Assembly: GCA_900088475.1 (NCBI GenBank)
Contig: FLMG01004729.1
Location: forward strand, 1-39,519
Length of the DNA stretch: 39,519 bases
Direction of reading: 5' to 3'
Source of the DNA: Hyphochytrium catenoides
Lineage: Eukaryota > Sar > Hyphochytriomycetes > Hyphochytriales > Hyphochytriaceae
The position numbers and the translations under genes are program-made. Shown here one piece after another: positions 1-12,500 of the stretch. The first letter of the stretch is position 1. Each line of letters opens with the position of its first letter. A model generated the notes under the pieces. The model saw only the letters and a program-made list of their open reading frames with translations, ran no database searches and was not told where the DNA came from.

Positions 1-212
1 GGTGGTAACAGAGTACCTTCTTCCCCCTTACGTCTCTGGCATTGCCGTCGTGAGATTTGACGGCCTTATCCGAGATTTTCGTGCTCTGCTCTGTGAAGGG
101 GACAGATTGCCACTATGTAGGACCATCTATTGTCCAGCCGTTCTATAATGAACAACGAACTTTCTGGATGATTCTCCCTCGGCTATTTTACGAGCTGCTG
201 AACCCTTTCCAG

Positions 213-414
213 CGTCTTCTTTACGACTTGTTTGTTATATATTGTTCTTCCGCTCTGCCTCCCTTTTGTTTTGCTGCTCTTGCCTCTCTTTTGGTTAAGA
301 GGCATCAAAATCTACTCTTCGCATCACGTTGCCCTGGAGAAGTATGGGAAGGTGTATGATCTTCCAGAATGGTTTCACAACCTAGCCACGTGGACTCATG
401 CTAATGTGCGGTAG
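213..414 (+). CDS. Probable terminal exon of a partial membrane-associated protein
   Basis: After a good acceptor (ctttccag, ending at 212) an open frame runs to TAG at 412-414. It encodes a strongly hydrophobic stretch (about 25 residues rich in L, P, V, F) followed by a charged tail containing LEKYGKVYDLPEWF. A second coding-like stretch lies upstream at 2-116, beginning VVTEYLLPPYVSGIAVV. No donor with the matching phase joins it to this exon, so an exon or a sequencing difference may be missing. The gene would begin outside the window. I do not recognise the family. A chance hydrophobic frame is possible, but the ordered mix of hydrophobic core and charged tail looks like real protein. 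Confidence 0.35.
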
Positions 415-768
415 TCACGAAAAGTAGCCGACGACGAAAATGTAATCGCGAACGGAAGCTCTGGAAACGAGACTGAGGAAGCCGGCAAGAGAGAAATGGT
501 GCTATGGAACTTCTGATGAAAAGACGGTGACGCAATAATGAAGGAGACTTCTGACCGCCATTCCTCGTATTTGCTGTCTCTGCCTAGCCTCCACCCTCCT
601 TGCGAGACCACTAACGCCTACAGCCGTGCGTAGTATTAAGTATCCATCGCCTTTGGCTGAAAGCCGGTTCCCTTCTACCTCGGATGGGGCGGTCCCGGTC
701 TGAATAGACATGACTGCACCACTGCGAATTGTTGGCCAATCTTAGACGAACTTTGGCCTAGCGCCAAC
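415..768. other. Intergenic, no recognisable gene
   Basis: Only short overlapping frames occur here, on both strands, without domain signatures or splice-consistent continuation. I see no RNA gene or element in it. Confidence 0.5.
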
Positions 769-1078
769 GCGGCCCATGTCTTAGCCGGTCTCAGGCTGCC
801 AATTCTGTGCCTGTACAAGCGACAAGTGTACTCACGCCTGTAGGAAGGACCCTGTGCAAGCGATAAGTGTACTCACGCCGGTATCAAGCGGGCCGTGTCA
901 TAACCTCCCTCAAAGTGCCGGTTCTACGCCTGTACAAGCGACGAGTGTACTCATGTCTTTAGGAAAGACCCTGTGCGGCGACGAGTGTACTCACGCTTTT
1001 AGGACACCCTTGTACACGCGACGAGTGTACTAGCGCTTTTAGGACACCCCTGTACAAGCGACAGTGCACTCACGCCAG
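769..1078. repeat. Degenerate tandem repeat with a GTGTACTCACGC core
   Basis: A core close to TGTACAAGCGACGAGTGTAC followed by tcacgc recurs six times (near 811, 851, 929, 971, 1011 and 1051), often followed by an AGGAAAGACC-like or AGGACACCC-like spacer. The array has a larger period too: the stretch from about 769 (gcggcccatgtc) reappears from about 888 (gcgggccgtgtc), 119 bp downstream. Copies differ by substitutions and small indels. The array sits just upstream of a copia fragment, so it may be part of that element's LTR or leader, but no LTR ends are visible. Confidence 0.75.
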
Positions 1079-1261
1079 TGTTGACTGTTCCTGCTGCGCG
1101 GGATAGGTGCAGTCAGCTGTGTCTAAGTCTGGGCAGGCGGCAGAGGCTGAGGCTGACCGAGCAAATCTGAGACTGAGGCCCGAGGTCAGCCCCATCCTCT
1201 ACCGCGCCAGGAAAACCTAATATCCCCCCCGGATATTCAACCGTCTTGCATTCCAAACAGG

Positions 1262-1476
1262 CTCGTGGCCAGGGGCTTCACGCAGGTTGAGGGTGTTGAC
1301 TACCAGGAGACCTTCTCGCCTGTATGTAAATTTGCAACCATCAGACTGGTACTGTCGCTTGCTGCCCAGAAGGGACTTAGGCTGAGGGAGATGGATTTCA
1401 AAACTGCCTTTCTCAATGGCGTCCTTAACGAAGAGCTATACATGAAGATGCCAGCTGGTTTTGTGCAGCCTCTTTC
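1262..1476 (+). mobile_element. Truncated Ty1/copia reverse transcriptase fragment
   Basis: The frame reads [20 protein letters not shown], then [15 protein letters not shown], then [18 protein letters not shown] and P.GF. This is the classic N-terminal part of the copia-type RNA-dependent DNA polymerase (K/R-GFTQ..G.DY.ETFSPV, then the MDVKTAFLNG.L block with the first catalytic Asp). About 70 codons survive without a stop. Gag, protease, integrase and the YVDD box are absent. After about 1476 the frame becomes unrelated low-complexity sequence (it stays open by chance to 1561). This is a dead fragment, not a functional element. Confidence 0.85.
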
Positions 1477-1479
1477 ATT

Positions 1480-4400
1480 CTCTTTCTCTCTGGCTGACCT
1501 TGTTAATATTTTTCCTCGCTCTTTGATGTCCCTGGGCAACGTCATACAGAGGAGAGTGTAGCTTATTGCGGCTGGAATCCTTGTCTCTTTCATCCGGAGG
1601 AGAGTGAGAGAAAACAATGCAAGTGGACTTTGGTGATTCTTGATAGACAAGAGACCGCCTTGCTGGGATGCCTGTGCAGCATGCGCCATTCCCACCGGCA
1701 CTGGAGTACATCATCCGAACAGGTAGTACACCAAATAGATTAGAGTTGTTAGGACCTTTGCCAAGCTATAGGGTGTCAGCCCTAGTCAAGAGCAACACCA
1801 CGAGGAAAAGATTTGAAAGAGATCGCAAGAGGCAGGGATTTGCTGATTTATTTGAAAGAGTGAGTGCTAGTGGATTAGTAGGTGGCAAAAATGGGACAAG
1901 CAAGAACTTCCTAAGAAAGATTAAAAAGAGGCAAGAGCGGAGAGAGGGCAAGGGAGATAGGATCAGGACCTAGGGAAGAGAGACCGAAAAAAACTAGAAG
2001 GGACGGAGGAAAGGAACAGATGAGATGAGAGAGCGGGAGGCGAGAGGTAAGCGAATGGTGAGTTGAAGAGAAAATGAAGATAGTATGACGAAAGAGCGAC
2101 CAAGAGAGCAACAAGGAAGGGATGCAGACACAGAACGGTTGTAGGGCAGAAGCAGAAAGCGTTGGACTTCCCTCTCTCTCTCTCTATTATGGCCAGTAAT
2201 CTCTTTATTCACTATTTCGTTTCCCCCCATTACCTTCTGCTTCTTCTTCTTTACATTTTCTCCCCATAATAAAATAGAGCTTTTCTTACATATATGGACT
2301 TCTCCCTTTCCGGCATCTCTCTCTTTCCTTTTCTTGACCACCAACCGTGGGCTATCGCTTCTTCTCTGAGCATCTTATGCATCTTATCTCTAGATAAGTC
2401 ATTAGATGCTCTACTCTCCCATCACGTATAGCATGTCCTACCATCATGCTCTCTGCATTTCTCTCCCTAATCTCTCTCTGTTACACATTAGCTCTATAGC
2501 TCTTCATCGAGGGTTCATCGTACCAAACGAAAGGGCCTTTTTTCTACCCAGAGTTATCGACGTCATTTGGGGCAACCTCTTCGACGAGATGGGTAGAAAG
2601 TGAGTCAATTAGTTCTAGACGATACGCCGGGAGGACTAGCTATTGATGTACTCATCGCTGCTGGACCTACCACTTTCAACAAGAATTCCTCTATGAACCA
2701 TACGGAGATCCTGCTTAGGGTTATCGGCTTTCCGTCCAAACTCACACGACGGTTCCGTCTTCCCGAAGCTTATCACAGCTAGCCGCCAGCTTGTCAGCTT
2801 GTCTCAGCGTCTCATACTCGTCAAGCCCTGAGCGCTTCCCAAGACACTCAAGGACCCGCAACCTCGGTGCCTGAAGACCGCGAAGCGCCGTCGCCAGCTT
2901 CCTCCTTCCCTCCCTTTTCACTACTTTAGCGGATGGAAAAGAGCGTCAGGAGGAAAAGAAAACGGACCGTCGCACATCACCGGGGGCTAGGAGGAGGACC
3001 ATAATAGTAGACGGTAACGAGCGCCGCTCCTTCTCTCCCTCGCTTTAGTACCTACCATGGTCCTCATTAGCATCTTCCAGATTCAAGCCTGTCTCCCTCG
3101 AATTCGAAACTACTAGACAGTAGCCGTGCCGAGATTTGGATGACTACTGAATGGGAGCCCTCCCGCTAGTCGATTCCTCCCACCGGCGCTGAACCCCAGG
3201 GGAACGATTTTTATCGCTTACATCTGGACGCCTGTACTGTCACAGACGAACTCTCGGGCCTAAACGTAAGAGGAGAACGACGAGCAGTCCTTCAGGCTAA
3301 TCGCTACGACGAGAAGCTTGATGCGAATAAGAAGGGCGGAGTGCTCTGTGCTGGGCCAAAAGACGACTCGAGATATAGTCAAGTGGTGGCGGAGAAGACC
3401 ACTTATTGTGACGGCTTCACCGCGTCCTGTATGCCCTTAGAAGTTCTCCAGGTCAATCTGATCAAGAAATCCACCGATGGCCTGCGCTTCAATGGGCTTG
3501 TCGACAGCAATACCTCGCCTCCGCTGTTTCATAGCGGAACTGAACGGCTTCCGTAGTAGAGAAGGTGAACCAGTTCACCGAGGGCGACAGAATTCTATGC
3601 TTTGGTGTTGTCGCGGGAAAAGAGAGAGAGGACAGCGGCGCCACTACAAGCAGGACAATTGGGGAACAGGTGGGGAACAGTGCCCGCCTGTACGAGCTTG
3701 CTGGGGCTCACGCGGCATCGTGGTCTTCTTCTGGCGATTGCAATTGACTTCAGAAGACTTCAAATGCAACATCCCAGGGCAAAAAGACGTGCTTAGGCTC
3801 TGTTGAACAGGTAAACTTCATTGTGAAGCCGCCTTCCCCATATCACAAGCTAACGGCTCTCTTTTACCGGGTGGCGGCTTTGCCTTTCAGGACCTCAATA
3901 ACGTTTAGCCGAGTACCCCTGCCTACCTGCTCTCGGCTGGGAGGGGCTGCTTGCTAACTCTCAGACGCGGCATATTGTGCACCACCAGAGGACCCGCAAA
4001 CACTCTTTGTGAAGTCAACGAAGTGGTCTGCGCCTTATGCCAACAATCTCCACAAGCATCGACCCAGAATATCATTGGTTTCCTGCCTAACGACAGTACG
4101 CCTTTGTTTTTCAAGTGGAAGAAGTGAATGGTTTGACGGCACGGTCACTAGGCAGGATCACCGTTTTCTTGCCTTATGCTCTCCGAGCGACAAGGCCGTC
4201 ACAGGTAGGCAATAGGATAACTTACTCAGAATACCCTAGCTTCGTCGGGGCCATGTCGTCATGCCTCTTCTCTCGGTCCACTGGATACTTTTGAGCTGAC
4301 AACCGCCACATTTGTAGAAACGGTGCAACGGCGTTTAGATAAACTTCTATGCGGGTCGCTGGGCTTGCCTTGACTCTGTATGCAGCATAGATCTGGTCTA

Positions 4401-6299
4401 AAGACAGCAGCAAGGGCACCGTCTCCAGGGGAAGGCTGGCAGCAAGGAGCTCTAGTTCAGTATGGATGGGGGTGGGCGTATGCAAGGAATGTCATTATTA
4501 TTGGCGCAAGTAGTATCATCAGAGCGGGAAAAAATTGAACGACAGCGCTTTGTTGCGATGAACATCAGGATGATCCCAGCAAGTTGCCGCTTTACTGGTC
4601 AGCAAAGGGGGAAGGCAGCGACGAGGACTGTCCTGACGATCTAAACACCGAGAGAACAGTGAGGGAGGAAGCTGAGAACTGATCCATCACTATATCGGCC
4701 TGATCCCCATCCCAGCAGCGGGAGACCGAGCCACCAGCCGCTGCGCCATGGTTTCCCTTTAGGAAGCAGTCACACAACGCCGTCGCCGCGGCCGACTCGT
4801 TTCTAGACAGTGTTGTTGACTGGTAGTGGGAAGTGGTTGTCGACTGGTCGGGTCTAGGACTCATCCAAATCTAGCCCCATTAAAGGACAAGGAACGTGGT
4901 GCTGGTTCACCCCCTTCAACAATTGGACCTTTCTCTCACTTCCTTCTCGAACGAAATATTGGTCTCGGTGCTTCATCTTCTCCTCCCCCTCCTCCTTCCT
5001 CTTCTCCTCTTGTTATTGCGGTGATTCTCTTTTCTGATAGAGAGAGAGAAGAAGATAGAGCTGAAGAAGAGACCAAGGCTTTGTAGCTCTTGTTGTCTCT
5101 TGATCTTTCTCTTCTTCTCCTTCTTCTTCTTTCTCCTTCGTCTGCTTGGCCCCTTTCGTCGCCTTCTTCGTCCCCTTCTTCTGACTAGTACTTCTAGTGT
5201 CTAACTTTAGTAAACACTAGTCTACTCAGTCTATGATAGTCAAAAATAGGTCTACTTGCCAGTGGCCAAGGCCTGCTTACCTGTTCAGCCCGACAGTAGA
5301 ACTACTGTAGAACTACGGGTTAGTGCCGTTCAGTGTTTGGTGGAAAAGTCCAACTACCAAATAACAATAATAACCTATAAAAGTAAACCCAAGGTAGTAG
5401 ACGAGGTCCTTGTAGAGTTGTCGTTGCACTTCAGAGGTAACTGTTTTGTCAAGTTCTACTTGTGATCCAAAAACACCTCAAAAATAAATATACACGCAAG
5501 CTCCGTCGTCTGGTTGGACCAGCTAACTCTTAGGAGTAGAGCAGTAGTTCTGTAACTAAGAGCATCTGCCCCCTGTCTGCCCACACTACGCACACGCACA
5601 CTGCACGATCTCGCGACTTGCTTGCCCGGCCTCTAATGATATAACAGTGATTGATATCCATGAACTAACTGATAATTATTATTAGTCTCTGGGGCATGGT
5701 CGCCTCTTCTTATGATTTGTAATCCATGCCATCGCCCTTAGGAAAGAGCCTGTTGTATCTATCCCTGGATGTCACAAGTCTGGCCATTGATATACAAGGA
5801 CCATTCAACATGCCGTTACATGGCACTTCTGTGCTTTGCAGTCACTGAGATCTTTCCTTCGCAGGTACTTACTATGTCTGATCAGACATCTGGCAATAAT
5901 GCTCGTCCCCCAGTTCGCTCTTCTCAGCAGAAATACTTCCATTCAGGCATCACGGACCTGTCCTACTACTTATGCTCTTCTCAAGCAGATGTGCTCCTTC
6001 TTGGTGGGTAATGGCCGGGCGAAGTTTCCAAAAGGGCTATTTCACATATGTCCAACAGGTAGTGGGCAGTACTAATATGGCAAATCCTTCAACTGCCTTG
6101 CTTAAGGTGCGAAATATACGCCAACCAAGAAAAGGAGCCTCGATGGAAGATAGGATCATCTAGAGGTGGGCGATACTGTTAGCACCAGAGAAGTCTTCTC
6201 ATCTAGGAATGACAGCGAATCCAAGAAGAAGAAGCGGCCTCTTCTGGCAGAGGAACATGAGTTGAGTGGCTTCAGAGTTCATCTTTCCTGCCCGTTGCC
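1480..6299. other. Long repeat-rich intergenic region, no assignable gene
   Basis: No frame here gave a domain I recognise. Pyrimidine-rich tracts occur at about 2165-2340 and 4975-5190. Short coding-like stretches occur near 3340-3560, 3565-3890 and 3990-4110 (for example VNQFTEGDRILCFGVVAGKE at about 3563), in different frames and broken by stops. They may be decayed transposon or gene remnants. A further set of short frames lies at 5770-6160. I could not connect any of them by consistent splicing. Confidence 0.5.
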
Positions 6300-8180
6300 A
6301 TGGCGAATGCCTCTTCCTTAATAATGATGGGTGGCTGCACAAGAGCTAGGCGCCTCCATTCCGCGATATTGCTATCGGCAGTAGTATCCCTCCTTGTTGC
6401 GTATAGGACAGCTGTTAATGGCCATCATGTCTTTGTTGGACCTCCTGAAAGGATAGTGTCCGCGCTGTCCCCCGCAGAAGTCGAAGAGTCTACCTCTACC
6501 ACTTTCACAGCAGATGGATGGAAACTAGACGCGTCAGTAAAGCAGCAGTTTGACGGTGAAGCTGTGAATACCACTTTTCCCTCTCCAACTCCAGACACTA
6601 CAACGATCCCAGTTACTAGCGAGCCTCCCGCCGTTCTAAACGACTCTGCAGCTGACATTTGGTGGCTTCACTATCCTGCACTTCTAATGGTCATTGTCAG
6701 CTTTATCATATCGCCAATCCTCACGGTCTTGATGTATATAAGGCGTAACACGTACCCATTCGATAAGCTGGAGACCAAGGTCTTAGTTTTTAATGAACTG
6801 ATTATGCCCTGGGCGGTGTGGCAAGGTGCCATTCCTATTGCAGGAGGGGGAGACAACGTCCCTTGTTGGGTGAGCCTCCTCTTCTGGGACATTCCTCTCT
6901 TTCCAACGACGTTCATTATCCTTTACCTGGTGTACAAGCTATGGCTTACTACCCAGTATAACAAGGATATTCTAGAAGGCAAGACGGATTCTTTCGTAGT
7001 CCGGTATCGCATCCTTCTTTCCGGGTACAAGGTCATTGCCCCTGCTGCCTTAGTGAGCTGGGGCTTCACATGGCTTGGAGTCCTCCCTCGGGCTGTGCGT
7101 GTCTTCGACTACTGGAATTACTCTCTACTCAGCAAAGAGTGCAATAACTTTCAGCCACAAGACGTAAGTCACTTGCTCCTAATCAGTTGTCTGACTGCCG
7201 CGCTTGCTCTCCTTCTTCAGTGATGACACATGCTGCTCGTTTAACTGCTTCCCCATTGCTTAACAATGTCAGTTAGTAGTGTCGTCGTAGTCTTCTTCCA
7301 ATTTTCTTCGCGTGTTCCTAGCTTATATTATCTTGTTGATTGATGTCAGGAACCAGTGGACATAACGACGTCTATTTTATTTACTCTTGGGACCGTTATT
7401 GCTGCTCTGGTCTTGCTCCGGAACGTGAAAGATGCCTTCAACATGAAAGATCGCTTTATCAAGGCTAGCATTGCCATTTGCATCAGCTTTGTCTTCGTGG
7501 ACAGCATACCGATCAGCCACCACTACTTCACTGCGCACAGTTTCACCATCATATACGGCATTTCAATCTTTGTCTTCTCGTTTGGCATCCACCTTTTTTC
7601 TTGGTTCATCTCCTTCTCCGCCGTCTGGGCGTCCTATCGTTACGAAAAGGAGAAGACCAATGCACAAATTCTCAAGGTGACGTCACGCATGGCGCAAGTA
7701 GCAGCAGTCGATGAGGAAGCTTCAACTCGTGGTGGCGGGGCTGGTAAAGGTATAAGTCCGATTAAGTCAAAAGATGAGCTTCGGACTGCTCTATTACAGA
7801 ATGGGGAGCTAGTTCAGGTCTTTATGCGCTATCTTGTCCAGGAGCTGTGCGTGGAGAACCTCACTTTCTTGAAGATGTCGGACGAAAAATTTCGAGCTCT
7901 CTCTACTGAAGACGATAGAAAAAATCTGAGCGCCAAAATAGTGGAAAGTTTTATTAGGGATGGAGCGATTATGGAGATCAATATCAGTGCCAAGCTTAAG
8001 AAAGATACAATCGAAAGATACCATGAAACTGGGGGCAAGGAGCGGACATTCTGGGACGAGCTGAATGCGGAGGTCTACGGCTTGCTGATGGATCCATTCA
8101 ATCGCTTTTGCAAGCGCCGCAAAAGGAGGTCTTTCTCTATCGAGGAGGAGAAGGCAGCAATGGCGTCTTCTAAGAGGTAA
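6300..8180 (+). CDS. Seven-transmembrane receptor-like protein with C-terminal RGS domain
   Basis: Two exons, 6300-7163 and 7350-8180, joined in phase 0 (donor gtaagt, acceptor gatgtcag), encode 564 aa. Residues about 18-41 form a signal peptide-like segment. A Ser/Thr-rich ectodomain follows to about 120, then about seven hydrophobic segments between 124 and 395, starting YPALLMVIVSFII and ending near FSFGIHLFSWFISF. Residues about 427-548 fit an RGS domain: helices with FMRYLVQELCVENLTFL near the start and NAEVYGLLMDPFNRF near the end. RGS domains speed GTP hydrolysis by G-alpha subunits. Fusion to a 7TM unit is known from plant RGS1-type proteins and several protists. The likely role is sensing an external cue and restraining heterotrimeric G-protein signalling at the plasma membrane. 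The ligand is unknown. The ATG at 6300 is chosen because it directly precedes the signal peptide. Confidence 0.85.
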
Positions 8181-9518
8181 GAAAAGCATGATCTAGTAGC
8201 AGCCGAAGTAGTTTCTAGAGTTGCAACGTTGAGATAAAGCAACAAATGTTTCATACTATAGTGAGCCGCCGCGTTAACCCTTTATTCAATTTTTCTAAAA
8301 CGAAGACATCTGCTTCCTTGGTCTGTGTTATAACTCTTTCTAGTCACTCTACCCGGCTTTCATTGGAAGTGGTTTCTTCACGCTTTCGTCTATATTGGAA
8401 GGGCGGCAGCTTTCTTGATTCGATCACTTGTTTTTTTTATACTTCTGCTGCTAAGAGTCGTCGATCTTCACTACCACCAAAGAGATTCTACAACCATCTC
8501 TAGTAGGACATCATGACATCAGCAGCGATTAGTAGTGCACTGAACGTCAACATGAAGAGCTTGATCGTTCTCCGGAGTTGATTTCAAATCTAAGCCATAC
8601 AATAGTTGGACAGAGTGCAGTATTTTACCAAGGAGCAATCATCTATCTGAGGAATGGACTTGGACGACTGAGCTCGAGAGGACAACTAATAAGAGTGATT
8701 CAGCGTTATTGTTATCATCCTTCTTCGTCGGAAGAAGTGGTGGACAGAGGACAGTATACTGCAGGTTGCCCAGCAGCAGGAACCTACGAGGACTGTTGGG
8801 TCTCTCTAAAGCTGAAAATTAAATTAATTAACATCGAAGACATCCTCGGCCTCCCTTCTTTCTTCTTTTTTATAAAATTTGCTATCGACAGATGTACACT
8901 GCTTGACCTTGATGATGAGTGATGATGAACGATACTTGTCATAAATCGTTTCTTCTCGTGCCTCAGACTGAATGTTAGACGCTAACTTGCAGAAAGAACT
9001 ACGGTACTAGTTCCATAAGTAAGGCTTTTATCCATCGCAGTATTTGTGCTGTAAAACTATAGGCAAAGAGCCCACAGAACGAGAAATTGTAATTCGAAGT
9101 ATGTATTTACAATTTATGACCACGAGGTACTTATTTGGATATCTATTTGGACTTGATAAGTAAGTCCTCCAATTTTGCACTTCCAGTCGGTTTTTACCAT
9201 GTCTCAAGGGGTTAACTACCATGCCAGCAAATTGCCCTGTGCAATGTCTGTGCAAGAGATCATCCTGACATCGGCGGCTTTCTCATCCTCCTCGACATAA
9301 ACTTCATTGCTTCTTCTTCCTCGTCATGTATGGTCGGAACTCGTACGAGCAGATCCCAGCTATCGGGACATTGGTGGATGTGTAGAGGTGAGCCCAGTAC
9401 CTCGGAGACCAGCGCTACTCTCCTTGAAGTCCTAGCCATTAAATGCATGAAAGGCCCTGATGAACAGAAGACTTTGGCGAGCCGATTGTCATAGAGAATC
9501 TAGGTGATCGCAGATGGC
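8181..9518. other. Intergenic between RGS receptor and TKL kinase genes
   Basis: Short frames at 8246-8503 and 8578-8922 lack domain signatures and look like chance. The region is AT-richer than the flanking genes. It should hold the 3' end of the receptor transcript and the promoter of the kinase gene. I see no convincing TATA box or polyadenylation signal. An extra upstream exon of the kinase gene is possible, since a gatcgcag acceptor-like site ends a few bases before its ATG. Confidence 0.45.
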
Positions 9519-12500
9519 ATGGCTCGCCAGCATGAGACCCTAGAAGGGCTTAGAGTTGATGATGGCCTTAGCCATGGAGGTAGCGTCGTATCACTAGATA
9601 CTGCTTCAATGCAGACCACGCCTCAAGCTATCGGCAGAAAAAGGATCCCAGCCGAATGTGACTTTTCGGAAGTCGCGGAAGCTGTAAGGAGCATTCGTGC
9701 TAGCCAGCAAGAGGGCTGGGCACTATTTGGCTTCAAGGTATGAGACGAATACGCCGAGCGGGACTCTCACTGGCAGACATAAACCTTACATGCTTGTCTT
9801 GCGATTATGTAGAGTGATAGCCCAGCGATGCTTAAAGTGCTGGCTTCTGGCAACGGCAGGCTTCGCGCCGATAGCATACCCTGGGATTCAAACTCGCTAG
9901 GCTATGGACTCTTCTCAGTCTGTCAAAACGACCGCACTTTTGTCATCTCATGCTGCTGGAAAGGGAACTGCCTTCCAGTGTCTGGTCGCCTGAAGCACCA
10001 TGAATATGACAGGAAAATTCAGGTCGATTAAGTGATGTGATCTAGCATCTTAGTAGGCTCATATGGCTTCTGTTACTGCAGCTATATCTTGGCGCTGACC
10101 TCCATCTAGAGCTTACAAGAGCCGAAGATGTAGAGAGGTAAGAACCATGCATACTTGTATCCACGATGTTGCAGGCAACGAGCCTTTTAGAACTTGCACT
10201 ATTCGCGAGCTTCTGGATATCTTTCAACATATGCAAGAATGCTAAACCTTACCCCGCTCATCTCTCAGCTCTCCAAGGATAGCATCTCTCTTTGCACAGA
10301 GGCAGCAGCGCACTGTCGAACGTGCCTGGTTAGGTCAGGCTAAATTCCATGGTGGTGTGGTGGACGCTAAGGAAAAAGTGACTAATTCAACATCTGCAGT
10401 TAATTGGATGGTAAGAAAATAGAACTATCTGTTCGTTTTTAGCTCTACAAACAGTAGAAAGGCGCTTTCCCTCAGCGGCACCTCCGCACGGTCCTAGCTC
10501 CTATTGCAGTGCTGCTGCTTCTTTAACCTTTGTCAATTTAGATTTGTGGTTATGCGAAGGAAGGCGAAACACAGTGCCCTGATGAGCTACTCCTACAAGC
10601 CACTGGAGAGGTAACCAAATGGTCTCTTGACCTTTCTCCTTCTACTGGTTGCCTCTGACTCGCGCTTTTCAGGGCGGTTTGCAAGACCTGCGCTCCATGT
10701 CGGGTCTCATCTGTCAATCGTTACAAATTGGTAGAGTGCAGTATCTGTACATGAAGATAGATATGAGGATAGAGTGGGCTAAGCAGGAGTCCATGTCTAA
10801 ATATGTCTTGGTGACGTGGAGAGTGAGTACAAGCTCGACCCCGGACCTTTGTCTACCTGTGTCCTTGTGTCTTATTTTTCCATCTTATCGCCTTCATGAT
10901 CACTCTGTCACAAACTCACACAATTGCCTGCCTCGCTGAGTTCTGCTAGTACTCCGCCAGTGGGTATTCCAGCTCCCCCAGGGCTTTCTCTAGGACTCAT
11001 TGTGCTTGATCTGACTGTGATGATATATCTCGTGAAATGTCTTTCCAGGGGAAGAGTTCAGGAGCCGACGGCTCATCTGCAGCGCTGCGACTAGGAGCTG
11101 TGACGGCTCATGCAAATGATATATATGCATTTTTTCCTCACCATGTAAGTTAGCTAATTCGCATCTGGAGTGATAGATGGCCATCAAGGACTGGAGACTT
11201 TTCAATTTCCAATTAAAGATAAGTGCGTGAAGCTCATTTGTTCTGCCTTAGGTTCATCTCTCGGTGTCCAGCCTCGAGGAACTTGATGTAGAGGACATAA
11301 GGGAGCGCCTTCGAAGAGCTGTGGACAATGACGCTCTAGTCCTCAGAGTTGTGAGTGCCAAATCTTACTTGTTAGTTAGTTAACACTTCTGAGTGTTTGA
11401 GGCACTCCCCTGCACGACGTTGCCCTCACTTTGCATTGCACTAATATCCTTCGCGTCAAAATGCCACATTCCTCCTTTCCTTGACACTTCTGAAGCTAAA
11501 ATACTGTCTTGGGAACCGCCTGAACACGGCAGGTTCACATATCCGGCGATGGCTACTTCCACTCGCCTTTCGCGGTGGAGTTGGCCAGACAGTCTACTGT
11601 TTCGTCCCTCAGAGAGAGTTTGCAAGCCTACACCGGCATTCCAGAAAACAGGCAACGAATAGTATGGATTAGGACAGACCAGGATGCCCTTGTTAATGGT
11701 ATTGTCTCTCTCTCTCTCTCCACAACTTGTACCCCCGATGCCAGCTTTTTCGGTCTGATTGAGCTAGTGGAGACGAGCTTCGGGTTCGGGCCTTCTTGAA
11801 TCTATACGTTTCCTCTTCCTTATCAGACACAACTGTGAAGCATAAGTATAGCAGCAATCGCTTATACTCTAGAGAAGGGCGGTTGGATTTTGTAGTAGTA
11901 ACCCCTTGTAATGCTTGTCAGGTCAATGGTCTCCTACCCCTCGTTCGCAGGCTGTCTTCCTCTCGGAGGACAAGCGCCTTAGTGATGAGATCGGTCTAGT
12001 ACATGGAGATAAGCTGTATGTGGATGACAGCAACAACGGAGATGACGCACCACTTAGTCAACTCGTACAACAGGTAAAGACATTTAAGATTCTGCTGGCC
12101 CCCGTTACCATACGGGCGTCTCGTCTAGCGTAAAGAGCTGGTTAATGATCAGCGTCTTGCTCTGTAGACCTCAACCGGGAGGTCTATCAGCGCAGCAGCT
12201 ATGAGGAGAGCGGACATCGAGGTGGGAATGGTTTCACGAAGTAAGCAGCTCAGAGAAGCACTTAAAGCTGCCAAGCTACGGCTGAGGAAGACCCAAGATC
12301 ACGGAAAATCTGTAAGAACGCTAAGCTGCACTTATGTTTTTATAAGACTTGACAGGATAGACCCCATTCCCAGCCAAAGACAAGCACTTCTGCTACTCCT
12401 TCCCCGAGAGAAGATACGCAGTCTGCCTCCGCAGTAACTAAAGATCCCTCTTCCGAGATAGAAGAGAGTCCCCTCCCGCTCAACGGATTGGCCGATAAGG

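Noticed and set aside
1300-1701. 133-codon minus-strand frame over the copia fragment
   Set aside because: The plus strand carries the reverse transcriptase motifs. The antisense frame has no recognisable feature.
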